In this document: positions 33,257-42,857 of the stretch, one piece after another
Layout: each line of letters begins with the position of its first letter
Numbering within the stretch: the stretch's first letter is position 1
From: Granulicella mallensis MP5ACTX8
GTDB taxonomy: Bacteria; Acidobacteriota; Terriglobia; Terriglobales; Acidobacteriaceae
Reading direction: 5' to 3'
Length of the DNA stretch: 64,000 nucleotides
NCBI RefSeq assembly: GCF_000178955.2
Contig: NC_016631.1
Location: 1,054,001 to 1,118,000 of the forward strand
The notes under the pieces: model-generated
What the model was told of the DNA's origin: nothing
The model's input: only the letters and a program-made list of their open reading frames with translations
The model's database searches: none
Program-made: the position numbers and the translations under genes

Positions 33257-36200
33257 ATGCTGCTTAAGAAGCTCCCCTTCCGGCCTTTTCCCCTTATGGT
33301 GACTGCCTTTGTCCTGGCAATTTCCTCGCTGGCCACGGCGCAAACTTCCTCTCTGTCTGCCGAAGCGAAACCGGTGGCAAATCGGCTTACGCAGCCTATT
33401 AACGAGACCAGCCTGGTGAGCCTGCGCGGAACTGTTCATCCGCTGGCCCGTACGGCCAACGATAGTGGCGCGGCGCCGGATGGCATGCGGCTCGATCGCA
33501 TCCAGATCGTTCTGAAGCGCAGCGATGCCCAGGAGTCTGCTTTAAAGCAGTTGATTGGCGACCTTCATAAGCCGGGTACCGCCAGCTACCATCGGTGGCT
33601 TACTCCGGAGCAGTTCGGGCAGCAGTTTGGCCCCTCGGATTCCGACCTTGCCACGCTCGAGACGTGGTTGCAATCGCATGGATTCGGCGACATCAAGGTC
33701 AACCCCGGCCGCCAGACCCTGGAAGTTGCCGGTTCCGTCGCCCAGTTTCGCGAGGCCTTTCATGCGCAGATTCACAAGTACTCGGTAAAGGGCGAGACTC
33801 ACTACGCAAACGCGACCGACCCGCAGATTCCGGCAGCGATCGCACCGGTCTTCGGTGGATTTGCCTCGCTGAACAACTTTCGCCTCACGAGCCACAGCAA
33901 GGTGATGGGCAAGGCTGCCTACGACGTTAAAAGCGGAAGCGCTAAACCCCAGTGGACCATGAGCGCCAGCTACGGAAATTCGTTCGTGGTCTCTCCCGGC
34001 GACTTCGCCGTGCAGTACGACCTGAACCCGCTATACAGCGCTGGAACGAACGGCACAGGGCAGACCATTGCCATTGTCAACGAGTCGAACATCGACCTCA
34101 CCATTGCCAACAGCTTCCGTAGTCTCTTTGGTTTACCCGTCAACCCACCGCAAGTCATCATCGACGGCAACGATCCTGGAATCGATGGGATCAATAACCC
34201 CGATGGTCTTAATAATGCCTCCGGGGAAGCTTATCTCGACGTGGAGTGGGCCGGAGCCGTGGCACCGAACGCCACCATCGATCTAGTGATTGCAGCCGAT
34301 ACTACATTGAACTCTGGTCTTATTCTTGCGGCAGGCCATGCTGTATACGGCAATATCGCGCCCATCATCAGTCTCAGCTTCGGAGCTTGTGAAGCGGATC
34401 TCGGCACCGAAAATCAATATCTCAACTCCTTGTGGGAGCAGGCAGCGGCACAGGGGATCACTGTTGCGGTTTCGACCGGCGATAGCGGGTCGGCCAGTTG
34501 CGATAACCCTGATACTCAGGATTATGCAGTCAACGGTCAGGCTATAAGCGGATTTGCTTCCACGCCTTATAACGTCGCTGTTGGCGGCACAGACTTCTAT
34601 TACAGCTCGTTTCAGCAAGGCGAGACAGCGATCAACGCCCAACTCGCCACGTATTGGGATACCAAGCCGACCAACAGATCCCCTGGCGTTTCCATCAAAG
34701 GCTTCATCCCCGAGCAGGCCTGGAATAACAGTCAGTACGGTTCGAATATTCTGGTCAGCGCCACTGCCGAAACGACCATTGCGGCAGGCAGCGGAGGAGC
34801 CAGCACTCTTGGACTCGTCACTGGTCCCTATCAAAAACCAGCTTGGCAGATAGGGAACGGCGTTCCCGCAGATGGCGTTCGCGATATTCCAGACGTTTCG
34901 CTCTTTGCAGCGTCGGGATTCAATGCCAGCTTCTACCCGGTTTGCGGCGCGGATGGCGATTGCCAGCCGGTTTCCAGCGGAAGCACTGTTCAAATCGAAG
35001 GTGTTGGTGGAACCTCTGCGTCCACGCCTGCTTTCGCTGCGATGATGGCTCTCGTCAATCAGAAGTATGGACGTCAGGGGCAGGCCGACTACATCCTGTA
35101 CCCGATGGCGACACAATTTCCCGCCGTCTTCCATGATGTGGTGCAGGGAACGAACTCGGTGCCATGCGCAACAGGTTCGACAGGCTGTATCACGGTAGCA
35201 AGTCCCGTGATCGACATCGATGGTACGCGTGAGGGGCAAATTGGCACGGGCTCTGTATCTGAGTACAACGCCACAGCGGGTTACGATCTGGCCACCGGAC
35301 TCGGCTCTCTCGACGCGAACGCGCTGCTCACCAACTGGCAAAATGTTAAGTTCGCCAGCTCCACTACGACCCTCACACCTTCTTCCACCAACATTACGCA
35401 TGGCCAGACAATCACCTTTTCCGGAGCGGTGACAGCGAGCACGACGCCTACCGGTTCGGTGGCATTGATGTCCGACAGCACAGAGCCTCTGCAGGGCGGG
35501 CAAACGCTTTTCGAACTTAGCAATGGAACGTTTAGCGGTACGTACAACGCCTTGCCGGGCGGAACCTACAACATCTGGGGCCAATACAGCGGGGACGGAG
35601 TGAACGCCGCAAGCAAGTCGACGACGACTCAGATCACGGTCGTTCCTGAAGCCAGCCAGGTACAGTTCGGAATCTTCAACGTAATTGGCCAGAGCACAAA
35701 TTCAGGTGCACAGGTTCCTTATGGAACACAACTCATCCTCACTGCTCAGCCATCGCCATCATCCGGTACCGTCACCTACGGTATCCCAACAGGAAGCGTT
35801 ACGTTTGCCGATGGAGCGAGCAATCTCTCCACTGTGCAGGTCAACTCCAATGGCGAAGCTGCCTACAATGCTCCGCTCGGTATCGGCGCGCACTCTCTTG
35901 TGGCGAACTACTCCGGTGACGACAGCTACTCCAAGTCTTCTTCGCCGAAGATTGCTCTAACGGTTATAAAAGACACGCCTGAAATCGTGTTCTCCAGCAC
36001 TGCGCAGACTGGACCCACCACCTTTCAGGGAGGTGGACCGATTGTCCTCACCCTCAAGGTCGAAAATGAAGCCAATAATCAGATCGAACAGGTCTATGGG
36101 GCTTATCTCTATACTCCTGCGGCTCCACCGACAGGCACTCTGACCATAAGCGGCCTTCCCGCCGGTGTACCCACCAATGCTCCTTTACAGTCGACGCTCG

Positions 36201-37861
36201 ACCTTGGCACTGGCTTCCCCGAAGGTGTCGGCGCCATTACAGCGTCTCTCCCTGCTGGAAAGTACAACATCACGATCAGCTATCCGGGAGACGCCAACTA
36301 CAACGCCATCAGCATCTCTGCCACTATCACTGTTGTGGGCAGCAATCTCCTGGCATCAACAACAACAGCGAGCTCTTCAGGTATTTCGACCTCACCTACC
36401 GCTGCAGTGAGCATCACTACGACAGTGACAGGTCAGACCGGCAAGAGCGCTCCAACGGGGACCGTGACCTTTGGCACCTCCGGTTATGAGATCGCGCAAG
36501 TCAGCCTGGCTGCAGCCGGTGGTGATGTGTCATCAGCAGTTGCCTCATTCAATAGCGCTATGCTCTTGCCTGGACAGAACCTGCTGACGGTGCAGTACTC
36601 CGGCGACTCGGTATATCAGGCCTCGTCCACCACAATCTCAATCACCAACGGCAGCGGTCCAGGAACACAGGGCTTCGCTTTGGCTGCTACGCCTGTCAAC
36701 ATCACAACGCCGGGCTCCAGTGCGGCCTCGACCGTTACCGTTGCTCCCAGCAATGGGTTCACTGGCAACGTAGTGCTCACCTGCACGGTCACTCCATCCT
36801 CCGGCGTAACGGACGTTCCCACCTGCTCGGCTGCCTCGGTCACAGTTACAGGAGATCTGTCGGTCAACGGCACGCTCACGATCAACACCGATGCGGCATT
36901 GCCACCCGGTACGTATACCCTCAACATTCTGGGTACTTCGGGAGCTCTGACCGCCAGCACAAGTATTCCGGTGATCCTGACTGTTCCAGCGGTTCCGGGT
37001 TTTGCATTGAGCAGCAGCCCCATCACGATTGCAACGGCTGGAATGACCGGCACGTCCACCATCACGGTTAAGCCGAGTAATACTTTCACGGGCACGGTGG
37101 CTCTTACCTGTTCCGTTGCGTCCAGCACCCTGAATGATCCGCCCACGTGCTCCGTTTCAACTCCCCCGGCCATCACGGGGACCACAGCCGTAACAGCGAC
37201 ACTCACCGTTGCAACCTCCTCGGATACGGCCGCAGGAACGTACACCGTCAATGTCAGTGGAACGTCAGGCATGCTCACGCAAGGTACGAGTGTCCCTGTG
37301 ACAGTAACCGGCCCGGCCCCTGTCCCGAGCTTTGCACTCAGCGGTACTGCGATCACGAATGTCACGCCGGGAACGCCGGCGACATCGACGATCACTGTGA
37401 CACCAAGCGGAGGTTTTACAGGCGCGGTTGCACTTGCCTGCTCAATTACAGCGAGCCCGACAGGCGCAACGGAGCCCCCGACCTGCTCCGTGACGACGCC
37501 GCCCGCGATCACGGGAACAGCGGCGGTAACGGCGACACTCACCGTAAACAGTACAGCCGCGACGACAGCAGCTTTGGAAGATCATCTTCCCCGGAGCTTT
37601 GCCATTGGAAGCGGCGTCACCATCGCGTCTCTCCTCTTCCTCTTTCTTCCGGGCCGTCGTAGACGCCTGAATCTGCTGTTGAGCCTGATGGTTCTTGCCG
37701 TGTCTGCCGGACTAGTGGTTGGCTGCGGCGGCGGATCGAAGGCGTCTTTATCAACCGGCCCCGGCAATGCCGGCACGACGACAGGGAGTTACGTCATCAC
37801 CATTACTGCCACCAGCGGCACTGTTTCACAAACAACGATGGTCAACGTAAGCGTGAACTAG
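33257..37861 (+). CDS. Secreted S53 peptidase (sedolisin/pro-kumamolisin) with Ig-like repeats
   Basis: 1534 aa. Signal peptide (about 1-29, ending LATAQ), activation prodomain to about residue 200, then an S53 catalytic domain with Glu324-x3-Asp328 (GEAYLDVEW), oxyanion Asp409 (STGDSGS) and Ser587 (GGTSASTP), the full sedolisin set. The Ca-binding end GYDLATGLGSLDANALL follows. The rest is Ig-like repeats: three of the Ig_3-type with YSGD motifs, then three longer tandem repeats (GFTGAVALAC type). The extreme C-terminus has hydrophobic-GRRRR-hydrophobic and GCGGG (Cys1490) and a final Ig-like strand. Acts outside the cell at low pH. ATG 33257 is chosen for the signal peptide and nearby AGGA; earlier ATGs at 33218 and 33239 are possible. 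Confidence 0.88.
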   Translation: MLLKKLPFRPFPLMVTAFVLAISSLATAQTSSLSAEAKPVANRLTQPINETSLVSLRGTVHPLARTANDSGAAPDGMRLDRIQIVLKRSDAQESALKQLIGDLHKPGTASYHRWLTPEQFGQQFGPSDSDLATLETWLQSHGFGDIKVNPGRQTLEVAGSVAQFREAFHAQIHKYSVKGETHYANATDPQIPAAIAPVFGGFASLNNFRLTSHSKVMGKAAYDVKSGSAKPQWTMSASYGNSFVVSPGDFAVQYDLNPLYSAGTNGTGQTIAIVNESNIDLTIANSFRSLFGLPVNPPQVIIDGNDPGIDGINNPDGLNNASGEAYLDVEWAGAVAPNATIDLVIAADTTLNSGLILAAGHAVYGNIAPIISLSFGACEADLGTENQYLNSLWEQAAAQGITVAVSTGDSGSASCDNPDTQDYAVNGQAISGFASTPYNVAVGGTDFYYSSFQQGETAINAQLATYWDTKPTNRSPGVSIKGFIPEQAWNNSQYGSNILVSATAETTIAAGSGGASTLGLVTGPYQKPAWQIGNGVPADGVRDIPDVSLFAASGFNASFYPVCGADGDCQPVSSGSTVQIEGVGGTSASTPAFAAMMALVNQKYGRQGQADYILYPMATQFPAVFHDVVQGTNSVPCATGSTGCITVASPVIDIDGTREGQIGTGSVSEYNATAGYDLATGLGSLDANALLTNWQNVKFASSTTTLTPSSTNITHGQTITFSGAVTASTTPTGSVALMSDSTEPLQGGQTLFELSNGTFSGTYNALPGGTYNIWGQYSGDGVNAASKSTTTQITVVPEASQVQFGIFNVIGQSTNSGAQVPYGTQLILTAQPSPSSGTVTYGIPTGSVTFADGASNLSTVQVNSNGEAAYNAPLGIGAHSLVANYSGDDSYSKSSSPKIALTVIKDTPEIVFSSTAQTGPTTFQGGGPIVLTLKVENEANNQIEQVYGAYLYTPAAPPTGTLTISGLPAGVPTNAPLQSTLDLGTGFPEGVGAITASLPAGKYNITISYPGDANYNAISISATITVVGSNLLASTTTASSSGISTSPTAAVSITTTVTGQTGKSAPTGTVTFGTSGYEIAQVSLAAAGGDVSSAVASFNSAMLLPGQNLLTVQYSGDSVYQASSTTISITNGSGPGTQGFALAATPVNITTPGSSAASTVTVAPSNGFTGNVVLTCTVTPSSGVTDVPTCSAASVTVTGDLSVNGTLTINTDAALPPGTYTLNILGTSGALTASTSIPVILTVPAVPGFALSSSPITIATAGMTGTSTITVKPSNTFTGTVALTCSVASSTLNDPPTCSVSTPPAITGTTAVTATLTVATSSDTAAGTYTVNVSGTSGMLTQGTSVPVTVTGPAPVPSFALSGTAITNVTPGTPATSTITVTPSGGFTGAVALACSITASPTGATEPPTCSVTTPPAITGTAAVTATLTVNSTAATTAALEDHLPRSFAIGSGVTIASLLFLFLPGRRRRLNLLLSLMVLAVSAGLVVGCGGGSKASLSTGPGNAGTTTGSYVITITATSGTVSQTTMVNVSVN

Positions 37862-38161
37862 AGGTCGCTTCAATGCCGGTCGAGCCTTCAGAAAGGGGAG
37901 TGGACGTGCAGAGGACGCAAATGGCTTTCGGTATTCCGTCAAGCGTTCGTTGTCATCTGGCGATCCACGAACCCTTGCGCTAACGATCAACACTCCGTGC
38001 CTGGGAACGCAATGGCAACCGCGTGGGAGGTGCATCCCTCGCCCTTGCGGCGCTCCCGGCACTCTCACTCAGACTCAAACCCTCGCGGTCGCTGTCATTG
38101 CAGCGACTGCGCCGCAAGCAGAACTTTGTGCCATTTCACTGATTCAGGAGGCTGGAACAAG
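37862..38161 (+). other. 300-bp spacer between sedolisin and kelch genes
   Basis: No gene is supported. A frame of about 70 codons (37950-38165) has a Pro/Thr/Gln-rich translation and no ribosome site, so I read it as non-coding. AGGAGG about 9 nt before 38162 is the ribosome site of the next gene. Confidence 0.5.
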
Positions 38162-40510
38162 ATGAGAATCTGCAATAGATTAGGTGTCTTTACGTTATTC
38201 GCCACGGCGTTGATCTCCGTTGTTGGTTGCGGAGGCAAAGGCGGAGGTGGCAATTCGACTACGACTCCACCCCCACCCGCTACCTACACGATCGGCGGTA
38301 CGATCTCGGGGCTTACTGCAACAGGGTTGGTCTTGCAGGATAACGGCGGAGACAGCTTGACGGTGGGTGCAAACGCGAGCAGCTTTACCTTCGCTACTCC
38401 GATCACGAGCGGCGGCGCTTACAGTGCCACGGTGCTCACCCAGCCGGCAGGCTTGAACTGTACGGTGACCAGCGGCAGCGGTACGGCCAGTGCGAATGTC
38501 ACCACTGTGAGTATTGTCTGCGTTCAGGCGTATACGATCGGCGGTTCGGTCTTTGGGCTCAGCGGCACGGGGTTGGTGTTGCAGGATAACGGTGGCAACA
38601 ACCTGACGGTGGGCGCGAGTGCTAAGAGTTACGCCTTCGTCTTTCCCAATACGATTCCCAGCGCTGGTGTGCCCTACAGCGTCACGGTGCTCTCCGATCC
38701 CGCCGGTCAGTCTTGCACGGTCGCTGGCCCCATTGGAACAGCCAAAGCGAGTGTCACGAATGTCGATGTGTCCTGCACGGCAAACTCATCGGCCTCCTAC
38801 ATCATCAGCGGCACGGTGACAGGGCTTAAGGGGGCGGGGCTGATTCTGCAGGATCAAGCCGGTGTCAACGACAATGACCTCTTGCCGGTGGACGCAAACG
38901 GCAACTTCACCTTCGTTGATCCGATTCCCGCTGGCGGTACTTACAACGTAACGGTGCTAACCCCACCCCCAGGCCGGCACTGCGTGATCACCAATGGCAC
39001 TGGCGCACCCATTGCCGATGTGTCGAACGTGAGTGTTGTCTGCCTCGGTGAGTGGACCTGGATAGGTGGCAACAACATCGTGGGAAGCAACGGCGAGCAA
39101 CCCGGAGTGTACGGCACTTTGGGAACGCCGGATCCTGCGAACATTCCCGGAGGACGCCAGCAGGAGCTGACCTGGACCGATTCGACGGGTAAGTTCTGGC
39201 TCTTCGGTGGGTATGGCGAAGACTCGACCGGAGTCGGATTCGGCGGACAGCTCAACGACCTTTGGAGGTTCGATCCGGCACTGGGCACGGCAGGTGAGTG
39301 GACGTGGATGGGGGGCAGCAATGTGACGCCGCCCAGCACAAGCCTGGGTGCGGCCGGCGAACCCGGGTCCTACGGGACGCTCGGAGTCACCTCACCCCTG
39401 AACAATCCGGGAGGACGCGAGCAGGTCGCAAGCTGGCTCGATGCGTCGGGTAGTCTCTGGCTCTTCGGCGGGGAGGGTATTGACGAGACTGGCGGCACGG
39501 GACAGCTCAACGACCTCTGGAAGTTCGACCCGACCAAGGGGCCGACGGGGGAGTGGACGTGGCTGGGAGGAAATAGCCATGTCCCCTTCGTATTCGGAGG
39601 TCAAATCGGAGTCTATGGGGCGCCGGGAACGCCAGATCCCGCTAATATTCCTGGGGGACGATATGGCTCCATGACCTGGAAGGATGCGTCGGGTAACTTC
39701 TGGCTCTTTGGCGGACAGGGCACCGACGTGGCCGGAACGCAAGGATATCTCAACGATCTTTGGCAGTATGCTCCGAGCACGGGTGAGTGGACGTGGATGG
39801 GCGGGAGCAGCAGCATCGGGGATAGTCAGGGGCAGTCCGGAACCTACGGAACGCAGGGCACGCCAGACCCCACCAACATACCCGGCGGACGAGATGCCGG
39901 TGTTACCTGGACCGATGCGTCGGGTAACTTCTGGCTCTTTGGCGGACTTGGAATCGATGCGGCCGGGAACCTCGCCTACCTCAACGACCTTTGGAAGTAC
40001 ACTCCGAGCGCAATCGGGAATACGGGCCAGTGGACATGGATGGGCGGCGGCACCACAGCCCCCCAGGCCTACTCAGGCTTGTCCGGAGTCTACGGGGTGC
40101 AGGGCACGGCAGATCCCGCGAACATACCCGGCGGACGGTACAGCGCCATAAGCTGGACCGATGCGTCGGGTATGTTCTGGCTCTTCAGCGGAAGTGGCTA
40201 CGACTCGATTGGATTGCAAGGATCTCTTAACGACCTGTGGAAGTACACTCCAAGCGTAACCGGGGATACGGGGCAGTGGACGTGGATGGGGGGTAGCACC
40301 ATCGTTGGGCATGCCCAGGGTCAGGGGCAATCCGGAATCTACGGCATGTTGGGCATAGCCGGGAGTAACAACAATCCCGGAGGCCGATTCGGATCCGCAA
40401 GCTGGATCGATTCGACGGGCAATCTCTGGCTCTTCGGTGGGGATGGCTTCGACTCTACCTTAACCGGCATGCAAGGGAACCTCAACGACCTGTGGAAGTA
40501 TCAGCCGTAG
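38162..40510 (+). CDS. Lipoprotein with three beta-repeats and six kelch-like motifs
   Basis: 782 aa. Signal with lipobox VVGC (Cys23), then a Gly-rich linker. Three consecutive domains of about 80 residues (YTIGGTISGLTATGLVLQDNGGD-type, ending in a Cys-containing strand) are followed by six kelch-like repeats of about 80 residues, each with WTW-x-GG, PGGR, W-D-SG-FWLFGG-G and LNDLW. Predicted beta-propeller on the outer membrane or surface; it may bind carbohydrate or protein. It follows the sedolisin on the same strand, but a 300-bp gap makes co-transcription uncertain. Function unknown. Confidence 0.8.
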   Translation: MRICNRLGVFTLFATALISVVGCGGKGGGGNSTTTPPPPATYTIGGTISGLTATGLVLQDNGGDSLTVGANASSFTFATPITSGGAYSATVLTQPAGLNCTVTSGSGTASANVTTVSIVCVQAYTIGGSVFGLSGTGLVLQDNGGNNLTVGASAKSYAFVFPNTIPSAGVPYSVTVLSDPAGQSCTVAGPIGTAKASVTNVDVSCTANSSASYIISGTVTGLKGAGLILQDQAGVNDNDLLPVDANGNFTFVDPIPAGGTYNVTVLTPPPGRHCVITNGTGAPIADVSNVSVVCLGEWTWIGGNNIVGSNGEQPGVYGTLGTPDPANIPGGRQQELTWTDSTGKFWLFGGYGEDSTGVGFGGQLNDLWRFDPALGTAGEWTWMGGSNVTPPSTSLGAAGEPGSYGTLGVTSPLNNPGGREQVASWLDASGSLWLFGGEGIDETGGTGQLNDLWKFDPTKGPTGEWTWLGGNSHVPFVFGGQIGVYGAPGTPDPANIPGGRYGSMTWKDASGNFWLFGGQGTDVAGTQGYLNDLWQYAPSTGEWTWMGGSSSIGDSQGQSGTYGTQGTPDPTNIPGGRDAGVTWTDASGNFWLFGGLGIDAAGNLAYLNDLWKYTPSAIGNTGQWTWMGGGTTAPQAYSGLSGVYGVQGTADPANIPGGRYSAISWTDASGMFWLFSGSGYDSIGLQGSLNDLWKYTPSVTGDTGQWTWMGGSTIVGHAQGQGQSGIYGMLGIAGSNNNPGGRFGSASWIDSTGNLWLFGGDGFDSTLTGMQGNLNDLWKYQP

Positions 40511-40525
40511 GGAAGAGCGCTTGGA

Positions 40526-40582
40526 CGAAGCGAACGGTTTGCCGGTGCGCGGATACAACGCGCTGGCAAATCGTTCGCTTCG
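40526..40582. terminator. Long stem-loop downstream of the kelch gene
   Basis: CGAAGCGAACGGTTTGCC (40526-40543) pairs with 40565-40582 over 18 bp with one G-T pair, loop of 21 nt, then CTTTT-like T run. It sits between the plus-strand kelch gene and the minus-strand phnX, suitable for both. Confidence 0.65.
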
Positions 40583-40665
40583 ACTTTTGAAATTCTAAGC
40601 TCTGGGAAGTTGAACTTTGTGATCGTCATGAGTCGTAGCTCTATAGTCTCGTCTATTTGTTCGAG

Positions 40666-41472
40666 CTAGGTACCGGCCTGCAATCTTGCCTCGATCTGTG
40701 ACAGGATTTGATCGCAGGCCGAAAGGTCCTCTGCCACAAAGTCGGCGCCCGCCTTGAGCATCTCGGATGAGGCTTGCTTGAGGAGACTCTCTTTTTGTGC
40801 GACCGGAAGCTGGTCTAAGCCGACGGCATCGAGTCCAATCATGTTGCCCGTCCGGGTCAATCCGATCGTCCACATTCCAGCGTTTTTTCCTTCTTCAATA
40901 TCGCTGAGGGTGTCGCCGATCTTGACGCAGGAGGATGGAGGGTACACGTTGAGGAGTTGCGCGTTGCGTGCCAGCATCCAGGGAGCGGGCCTGCCGGCAC
41001 CGACCTCGTCCGGGCATACCGAAGCATCCGGGCGATATCCACCGGCAGCAGCCTGAGCAAGAACCGGCGCTAACATCTCACGGGTGTAGCCTGTGGTGCT
41101 CCCTATGAGGAGTCCACGATCCTGCCATTTCTTTACGGTGTCGATTACACCTTCGATGAGTTGTGAGTGCTGGGTGATGATATCCATCTGCACTGGGCCA
41201 AACTCCGCGAAGAGGCGTGTGACCTCTTCCATGCCAGGATGTTTTCCAAAGAGAGCATTCCACTCCGCACTGATATTGGGCAGCGCGAGAATGGCCTGGA
41301 TATGGTCACGCTTTAGCAATCCCATATCCCGTCTTGCATCCTGCATCGAAAGAGCGATTCCATGGCGTGCGAAAAGAGTGGTGAGGGCCAACACGGGAGC
41401 GACAGAACCATGGTCCACCGTTGTCCCGGCCCAGTCGAGCATGATTGCGCGGATGCGAGGAGATTGGTTCAT
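40666..41472 (-). CDS. phnX: Phosphonoacetaldehyde hydrolase (phosphonatase)
   Basis: 268 aa, HAD superfamily. It cleaves the C-P bond of phosphonoacetaldehyde to acetaldehyde and phosphate. Nucleophile motif LDWAGTTVDHG (Asp13) and the distinctive cap-domain Schiff-base lysine in GLLKRDH (Lys54), which separates PhnX from other HAD enzymes; STTGYTREM and GRPAPWM are also diagnostic. GAGGTG precedes the ATG. Last gene of the minus-strand operon regulator-transporter-phnX, which starts at 44002. phnW lies 9.5 kb away on the opposite strand, completing the two-step pathway. Confidence 0.93.
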   Translation of the reverse strand: MNQSPRIRAIMLDWAGTTVDHGSVAPVLALTTLFARHGIALSMQDARRDMGLLKRDHIQAILALPNISAEWNALFGKHPGMEEVTRLFAEFGPVQMDIITQHSQLIEGVIDTVKKWQDRGLLIGSTTGYTREMLAPVLAQAAAGGYRPDASVCPDEVGAGRPAPWMLARNAQLLNVYPPSSCVKIGDTLSDIEEGKNAGMWTIGLTRTGNMIGLDAVGLDQLPVAQKESLLKQASSEMLKAGADFVAEDLSACDQILSQIEARLQAGT

Positions 41473-41582
41473 GCCGCACCTCGGCCGGATAGAAGGTCCA
41501 GAGGCTGTGCCGTGATTCCGAGGCCTGAAGCTACGCCAGTTCCGATAAGGATGTCCGAATTTTGTTTCTGCATGTGCGGAGA

Positions 41583-42857
41583 CTACAACGGAGAACTCGC
41601 AGTCTCAAGGATTGAACGGTTAGGCCGGGACGTAAATTGCGTTTCCTTGCGGGCTCCGAACACGCAAATCGTGCCAGCCACAAGGGCAAAGAACACAAAG
41701 AGGTCGAATAGTTTCGTCCAGCCGAGATGGGAGACATAAACCGTTATGAGCAGGGGAGACAATGCCTGACCGATCGATCCGATGGCGTTAACCAGGCCAG
41801 AGGCGCGTCCATGCAGTTCGTGTGGAACGGCATCGAGGACAGCCATTCCCGACATGAGGATATCGGCTCCATGAATCAGGATGCCTGTCAGCGCAATGGA
41901 GAGTACCAGCCCCGCGCCGCCACTGCCCGCCAGCATGGGATGAATCAGGCAGATAAAGGCGAGAGCAAAGAGCATGCAGGCGCCAAGGGTCATCCTGCGC
42001 CGGCCGAAGTGGCGCTGAACGGCATATCCCACTGCCAATGGCCCGAGAAAACCGAAAAGTTCAAAGTAGGAGGCCATATGTTCCGCGGAAACAGTCCGGT
42101 AACCAAGATCTGAGATCAGGTAGTTGGGAAGCCAGAATAGAAGGGTATAGCGCGTCATCTTCAGGAAGAAATACATAGCTGCAATGAGACGAATTCTAGG
42201 ATTTGCAAGGAGTTGACGCCATGGACGGTCCTGCACTGCAGGCTCTGAGGGCTGCGGTGCAGGAGCAACTCCAAGAGGTGCGACAGGCAGGCGGGCGGTC
42301 TCTTTCAGAAAGAAACATGCCGAACACAGTAGGACCGCCGATGAAATAAGGTAAGCGGGATGAAAACCACTGTGTGTGGCCATCCCGGTATTGAGAACAA
42401 GCCACTCAGTAAGAGCGCTTGCGAGGAGACCGCCGAGGATATAGCTGGTGCTCCACCAACCAAGTACTACATCTCGTTCTCCAGCCCGGAACCAACCTCC
42501 AAGCAATTTGAGCAGGGCTGGCCAACCGAAGCCCTGGCCGAATCCATTGCCCAGCTGGAGCAAGAGGACCAGAACAGGTTGATCGCACCAGACCAATAAG
42601 ATTGTGCAGGCTATCGAGATTCCTGCGCCCATCAGGGCTGTACGCCGCGCGCCGATACGGTCTGCCAGGGAACCGCCCACTAACTGACCTACGGCGTACA
42701 TTCCTCCGAAGCACGCCAGGCTAACGGCGAGGGAAGAGATCGCGCCTTTTCCCGTACCCATATCTTTGCGGCACGCATAAAAGCCTGCATACAACGTCCA
42801 GGCTGCGATAAAGACGCGCCCTCTCCATCGCGCCCAAAAGGCCTTCTCGATGTTCAT
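41583..42857 (-). CDS. MFS organophosphate/phosphonate transporter, GlpT/PgtP family (first paralogue)
   Basis: 424 aa with about twelve membrane segments. It keeps both arginines that hold phosphate in GlpT-type antiporters: Arg30 in GFYACRKDMG (cf. Arg45 of GlpT) and Arg236 in TRYTLLFWLPNYL (cf. Arg269). ATG 42857 overlaps the stop of the upstream regulator in ATGA and has AGGAAAG before it; the longer frame is a shadow. Likely importer of phosphonate or phosphoester across the inner membrane, with phnX 110 nt downstream. Confidence 0.87.
   Translation of the reverse strand: MNIEKAFWARWRGRVFIAAWTLYAGFYACRKDMGTGKGAISSLAVSLACFGGMYAVGQLVGGSLADRIGARRTALMGAGISIACTILLVWCDQPVLVLLLQLGNGFGQGFGWPALLKLLGGWFRAGERDVVLGWWSTSYILGGLLASALTEWLVLNTGMATHSGFHPAYLISSAVLLCSACFFLKETARLPVAPLGVAPAPQPSEPAVQDRPWRQLLANPRIRLIAAMYFFLKMTRYTLLFWLPNYLISDLGYRTVSAEHMASYFELFGFLGPLAVGYAVQRHFGRRRMTLGACMLFALAFICLIHPMLAGSGGAGLVLSIALTGILIHGADILMSGMAVLDAVPHELHGRASGLVNAIGSIGQALSPLLITVYVSHLGWTKLFDLFVFFALVAGTICVFGARKETQFTSRPNRSILETASSPL

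Noticed and set aside
34283-35584. 433-codon antisense ORF inside the sedolisin catalytic domain
   Set aside because: Shadow of a gene with the full S53 catalytic set on the plus strand.
36616-37542. 308-codon antisense ORF over the Ig-like repeats
   Set aside because: Low-complexity Val/Pro/Thr translation that is the mirror of the repeat codons.
37950-38165. 70-codon ORF in the sedolisin-kelch spacer
   Set aside because: No ribosome site, atypical composition, and it overlaps the ribosome site of the kelch gene.
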